A stretch of 51,344 bases of DNA, taken from the NCBI GenBank assembly GCA_937902275.1, contig CALFNW010000104.1, positions 1 through 51,344 on the forward strand. Direction: 5' to 3'. Made by a program: the position numbers and the translations under genes. How positions within the stretch are numbered: the first letter of the stretch is position 1; each line of letters begins with the position of its first letter. This DNA comes from UBA4717 sp002404395. GTDB taxonomy: Bacteria; Bacillota; Clostridia; Oscillospirales; CAG-272. The notes beneath the pieces were generated by a model that saw only the letters and a program-made list of their open reading frames with translations, was not told where the DNA came from and made no database searches. Of the stretch, positions 48,930 to 51,344 are shown in pieces.

Positions 48930-50102
48930 ATGATAGAACACAGGTGTAACTGCAAAATGGGTGTGCACAGAGCGCCGCTTGAAAAATATATTATCCGCAA
49001 AGGTGCAATCGAAAGTCTGCCCGAGGTCCTCGGAGAATATTCCCGCGTATATATGGTCTGCGACGACAACACTTATGAAGCGCTCGGTAAGCGGGCGGAA
49101 GAGTTGCTTTTGCAGGTCGGAAAATTTTCGCATAAATGCATTTTGCACGGAGATGTGCTTCCGAATTCAGAGAGTATCGGAAATGTGCTTATCCACCTGA
49201 ATGATCCTAAGGCGGAAGCAGATATTTTCAGATATTCTCCTAAACCCGATTTTATTCTGGCGGTCGGCTCCGGAGTAATAAACGACGTATGCAGACTTGT
49301 GTCTTATCGTTTAGGCATTCCTTACGGTATATGCGGCAGCGCACCGTCAATGGACGGATACGCTTCGGCAGGTTCGCCTACACTTTTTGACGGAACCAAG
49401 GCGACGATAAAATGCACTACGCCGCAATATATTATCGCCGACACCGAAGTGATGAGCCGCGCGCCGTATGAGATGTTGCTTGCGGGTATAGGCGATATGT
49501 TCGGAAAATATACAGGGATCCTCGATTGGGAGCTGGCGCGCGATTACAATAACGAATATTTCTGTGAGACTATAGCAGCTGAAGTTATAGCTGCCGCAGA
49601 TCTGTGCCTTGAGAACGGCTACGAGCTTGAAGCGCGCAGTTGTAAATGTATTGAAAATATAATGCAGGGGTTTATGGTGACGGGACTCGGAATGGCGTTT
49701 ACCGGCAATTCAAGACCCGCTTCCGGCTCCGAACATATAATTGCACATTCCTGGGAGCTTGACTGTGTGGAGAGAGGGGAAAAGCCGAATCTGCACGGGC
49801 TTGAGGTGAGTGAAGCGACCCTGCTCGTCGCTTATATGTACAGGCTTTTATATGCGGAGACCGAGGATATGCATCTAAAAACGCTTATTGAAAAATATCT
49901 GCCTTATTTCGACTCCGTGGAAAAATTTTGTCGGCAGATGAAGCTGCCGTTGCCCGTAACGAGACCCGATGAAATGCTCGCCGGTATCAGACGCGCGGTG
50001 CACCTGCGTGACAGATATACGATATTATTCTATTTGCGTGACCAAAGAGCGCTTGAAAGATATGCGGAATATGCGGTAGCAAAGCTGTGTGAGAGGTTGT
50101 GA
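48930..50102 (+). CDS. araM: sn-glycerol-1-phosphate dehydrogenase (AraM/EgsA type)
   Basis: 390 aa. Iron/zinc-alcohol-dehydrogenase fold: nucleotide-binding FILAVGSGVINDVCRLVSYR near residue 115, APSMDGYASAG near 145, and metal ligands in AGIGDMFGKYTG (Asp near 189), SGSEHIIAHSWEL (His near 270) and NLHGLEVSEA (His near 290). Members interconvert dihydroxyacetone phosphate and sn-glycerol-1-phosphate with NAD(P)H; B. subtilis AraM is the closest characterised type. The reading frame could extend to 48897, but only through the hairpin element. It is followed 3 nt later by the HAD phosphatase. Confidence 0.9.
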   Translation: MIEHRCNCKMGVHRAPLEKYIIRKGAIESLPEVLGEYSRVYMVCDDNTYEALGKRAEELLLQVGKFSHKCILHGDVLPNSESIGNVLIHLNDPKAEADIFRYSPKPDFILAVGSGVINDVCRLVSYRLGIPYGICGSAPSMDGYASAGSPTLFDGTKATIKCTTPQYIIADTEVMSRAPYEMLLAGIGDMFGKYTGILDWELARDYNNEYFCETIAAEVIAAADLCLENGYELEARSCKCIENIMQGFMVTGLGMAFTGNSRPASGSEHIIAHSWELDCVERGEKPNLHGLEVSEATLLVAYMYRLLYAETEDMHLKTLIEKYLPYFDSVEKFCRQMKLPLPVTRPDEMLAGIRRAVHLRDRYTILFYLRDQRALERYAEYAVAKLCERL

Positions 50103-50105
50103 TAT

Positions 50106-50933
50106 ATGAAAACCGATAAAAGCATCGCACAGCGTATCGTAAAAACGAAATTGTTTTTGTTTGATCTGGACGGCACGCTGTATATCGGCGACAAACTGTT
50201 TGATTTTACTCCGAGATTGCTCAGAGCGATCAGGCAGTCGGGAAGAAAATATCTGTTTATCACAAACAATTCTTCCAAAAGCGTGAGCGCGTATGTGGAT
50301 AAATTGCGCTGGCTCGGGATCGGGGCCTGCGCCGAGGACTTTATGACTTCGTCGCAGGCTACCGCATATTATTTGAGCGAAAATTATCGTGGCAAACGGC
50401 TGTTTGTCTGCGGTACCGAATCGCTGAAACGCGAGCTTCGGGACTCGGGCTTTGAAATTACGGACGACATAGATAAAGTTGAGTGCATTGTTATGGGATT
50501 TGATACCGAGCTGACCTTTGAAAAGCTTGAAAAAGTATCGAAAATGTTGTGCACGCGAAGCCTTCCGTATATAGCCACCAACCCCGATTATGTATGCCCG
50601 ACTGAGTTCGGCAGTGTGCCGGATTGCGGCAGTATCTGCGATATGATATACAACGCTACCGGCAAAAGACCGACAGTGATAGGTAAGCCGTCGCCGTTGA
50701 TGATCGAACTTGCGATGAAAAAAGTCGGGGTTTTGCCTTCCGAAACGGCGGTGATCGGCGATCGGGGGTATACCGATGTCAAAAGCGGCAAAAATGCGGG
50801 GGTGCTCGGTATTTTGGTATTGAGCGGCGAAACGAATCCGGAAATGCTTGAGAAGCTTGACGAGTCGGAAAGACCGGATATCGTGCTTGACTCTGCCGGA
50901 GAAATGATCCGAGTTATAGAAAAAACAATATAA
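50106..50933 (+). CDS. HAD-IIA family phosphatase (NagD/AraL-like)
   Basis: 275 aa. HAD motifs are complete: LFLFDLDGTLYIGD (motif I, Asp nucleophile near residue 17), LFITNNSSKS (motif II), VIGKPSPLMIEL (motif III Lys) and VIGDRGYTDVKSGKNAG (motif IV). The cap is of the IIA type. B. subtilis AraL, encoded next to AraM in the arabinose operon, is a related sugar-phosphate phosphatase, and mammalian glycerol-phosphate phosphatase is of the same class. Here it follows the AraM-like gene by 3 nt, so a glycerol-phosphate substrate is a reasonable inference. Confidence 0.88.
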   Translation: MKTDKSIAQRIVKTKLFLFDLDGTLYIGDKLFDFTPRLLRAIRQSGRKYLFITNNSSKSVSAYVDKLRWLGIGACAEDFMTSSQATAYYLSENYRGKRLFVCGTESLKRELRDSGFEITDDIDKVECIVMGFDTELTFEKLEKVSKMLCTRSLPYIATNPDYVCPTEFGSVPDCGSICDMIYNATGKRPTVIGKPSPLMIELAMKKVGVLPSETAVIGDRGYTDVKSGKNAGVLGILVLSGETNPEMLEKLDESERPDIVLDSAGEMIRVIEKTI

Positions 50934-51035
50934 ACCGATATATTTGCTTTGCATTTTGAATAAACTGAATAGCAAAGCCATGCCGACATTCGGAACGACA
51001 CCGAGGCGGGCTGGCAAATACCGGAGGCAAAAGTT

Positions 51036-51344
51036 ATGGTTTACGGTACGCTCGGTTATTCAAAAAATTTTGACAAAAACCGCAGTCTGATCTGCAAGTT
51101 TGGATATGTTGACGAGGCGGAATATGAAACGATCGCTTCAAAGAGCCGAATGATAGCCGAGACGCTTGAAAAATGGGCGGTCGGACTTGATCCGGAGATC
51201 GGCGGCAGATATATTATGCTGCTTACCCCGAGCGTTACGTTTGACAGTGACGAATACATAAGCATACGATATGATTTTACCGTTACCTGCGGCGGGGCGA
51301 TCCTTTTTCATCGCCGATTTGCACAGAATTATCGCAAAAGGACC
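51036..51344 (+). CDS. Unknown protein, 3' truncated by the window end
   Basis: 103 codons visible, open to the last base. It begins MVYGTLGYSKNFDKNRSLIC with GGAGGC about 8 nt upstream. No signal peptide. The visible part suggests a soluble beta/alpha domain (YIMLLTPSVTFDSDEYISIR, DFTVTCGGAILFHRR), loosely like proteins with DUF3298-type surface domains. Family not assigned. It is separated from the HAD gene by about 100 nt, so it may or may not be in the same transcript. Confidence 0.6.
   Translation, partial: MVYGTLGYSKNFDKNRSLICKFGYVDEAEYETIASKSRMIAETLEKWAVGLDPEIGGRYIMLLTPSVTFDSDEYISIRYDFTVTCGGAILFHRRFAQNYRKRT

Overview
The window looks like a chromosomal segment of an anaerobic, endospore-forming member of the Clostridia (Bacillota). 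The evidence is an adjacent spoIIGA-sigE pair, the dgt-dnaG-rpoD order, RNase Y, a zinc-binding L31, a class B sortase, QueH, a GlpP antiterminator and a flavoprotein glycerol-3-phosphate dehydrogenase set. Strong AGGAGG-type ribosome binding sites and textbook sigma-A promoters (17-bp spacers) are common. I see no rRNA, tRNA, prophage, insertion sequence or CRISPR array.

Layout. 1-11360 (+): housekeeping genes dut, maf, nth, cinA, galK, a small membrane protein, rlmH, a WG-repeat protein, thiI, rny and a cation-efflux gene with a structured leader. 11569-22547 (-): an orphan solute-binding lipoprotein, rpoD, dnaG, dgt, a YigZ/IMPACT protein, hflX, rpmE, sigE, spoIIGA and a ComEC-like metallo-hydrolase. 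22928-25555 (+): alaS with a long leader. 25699-32117 (-): a YhaN/YhaO-like DNA-repair pair, a glycosyltransferase, rlmA and a sortase. 32329-34821 (+): a DinG-type helicase. 34881-36215 (-): a MATE transporter. 36445-42990: a large cell-surface protein, a ribokinase-family gene, ruvX, an SGNH hydrolase, queH and a histidine phosphatase. 43160-51344 (+): two small lipoproteins, then a glycerol-phosphate cluster (glpP, two FAD oxidoreductases, a DUF1667 protein, an AraM-type glycerol-1-phosphate dehydrogenase and an AraL/NagD-type phosphatase), and a gene cut by the window end.

The most unusual signal is a family of short hairpins, G(T/C)CG(G/C)C-NNN-G(G/C)CG(A/G)C. There are 13 copies in the window, all in the sense orientation of the gene they precede. 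In 10 of the 11 gene-proximal copies the hairpin ends 11-16 nt before the start codon, directly 5' of the ribosome binding site. Stem positions 2 and 5 change in compensating pairs, and a T-rich tract usually precedes the stem. Several copies are the 3' end of a longer repeat (about 45-140 bp), tandemly duplicated before yhaN and before the second FAD oxidoreductase. This looks like an interspersed, possibly mobile element that places a hairpin at the ribosome-binding region of unrelated genes.

The glycerol-phosphate cluster has a consensus promoter and a leader terminator whose 5' arm is part of a tandem AGAGATG repeat at the predicted transcript start, as expected for GlpP-type antitermination. 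Its enzymes could handle both enantiomers of glycerol phosphate.
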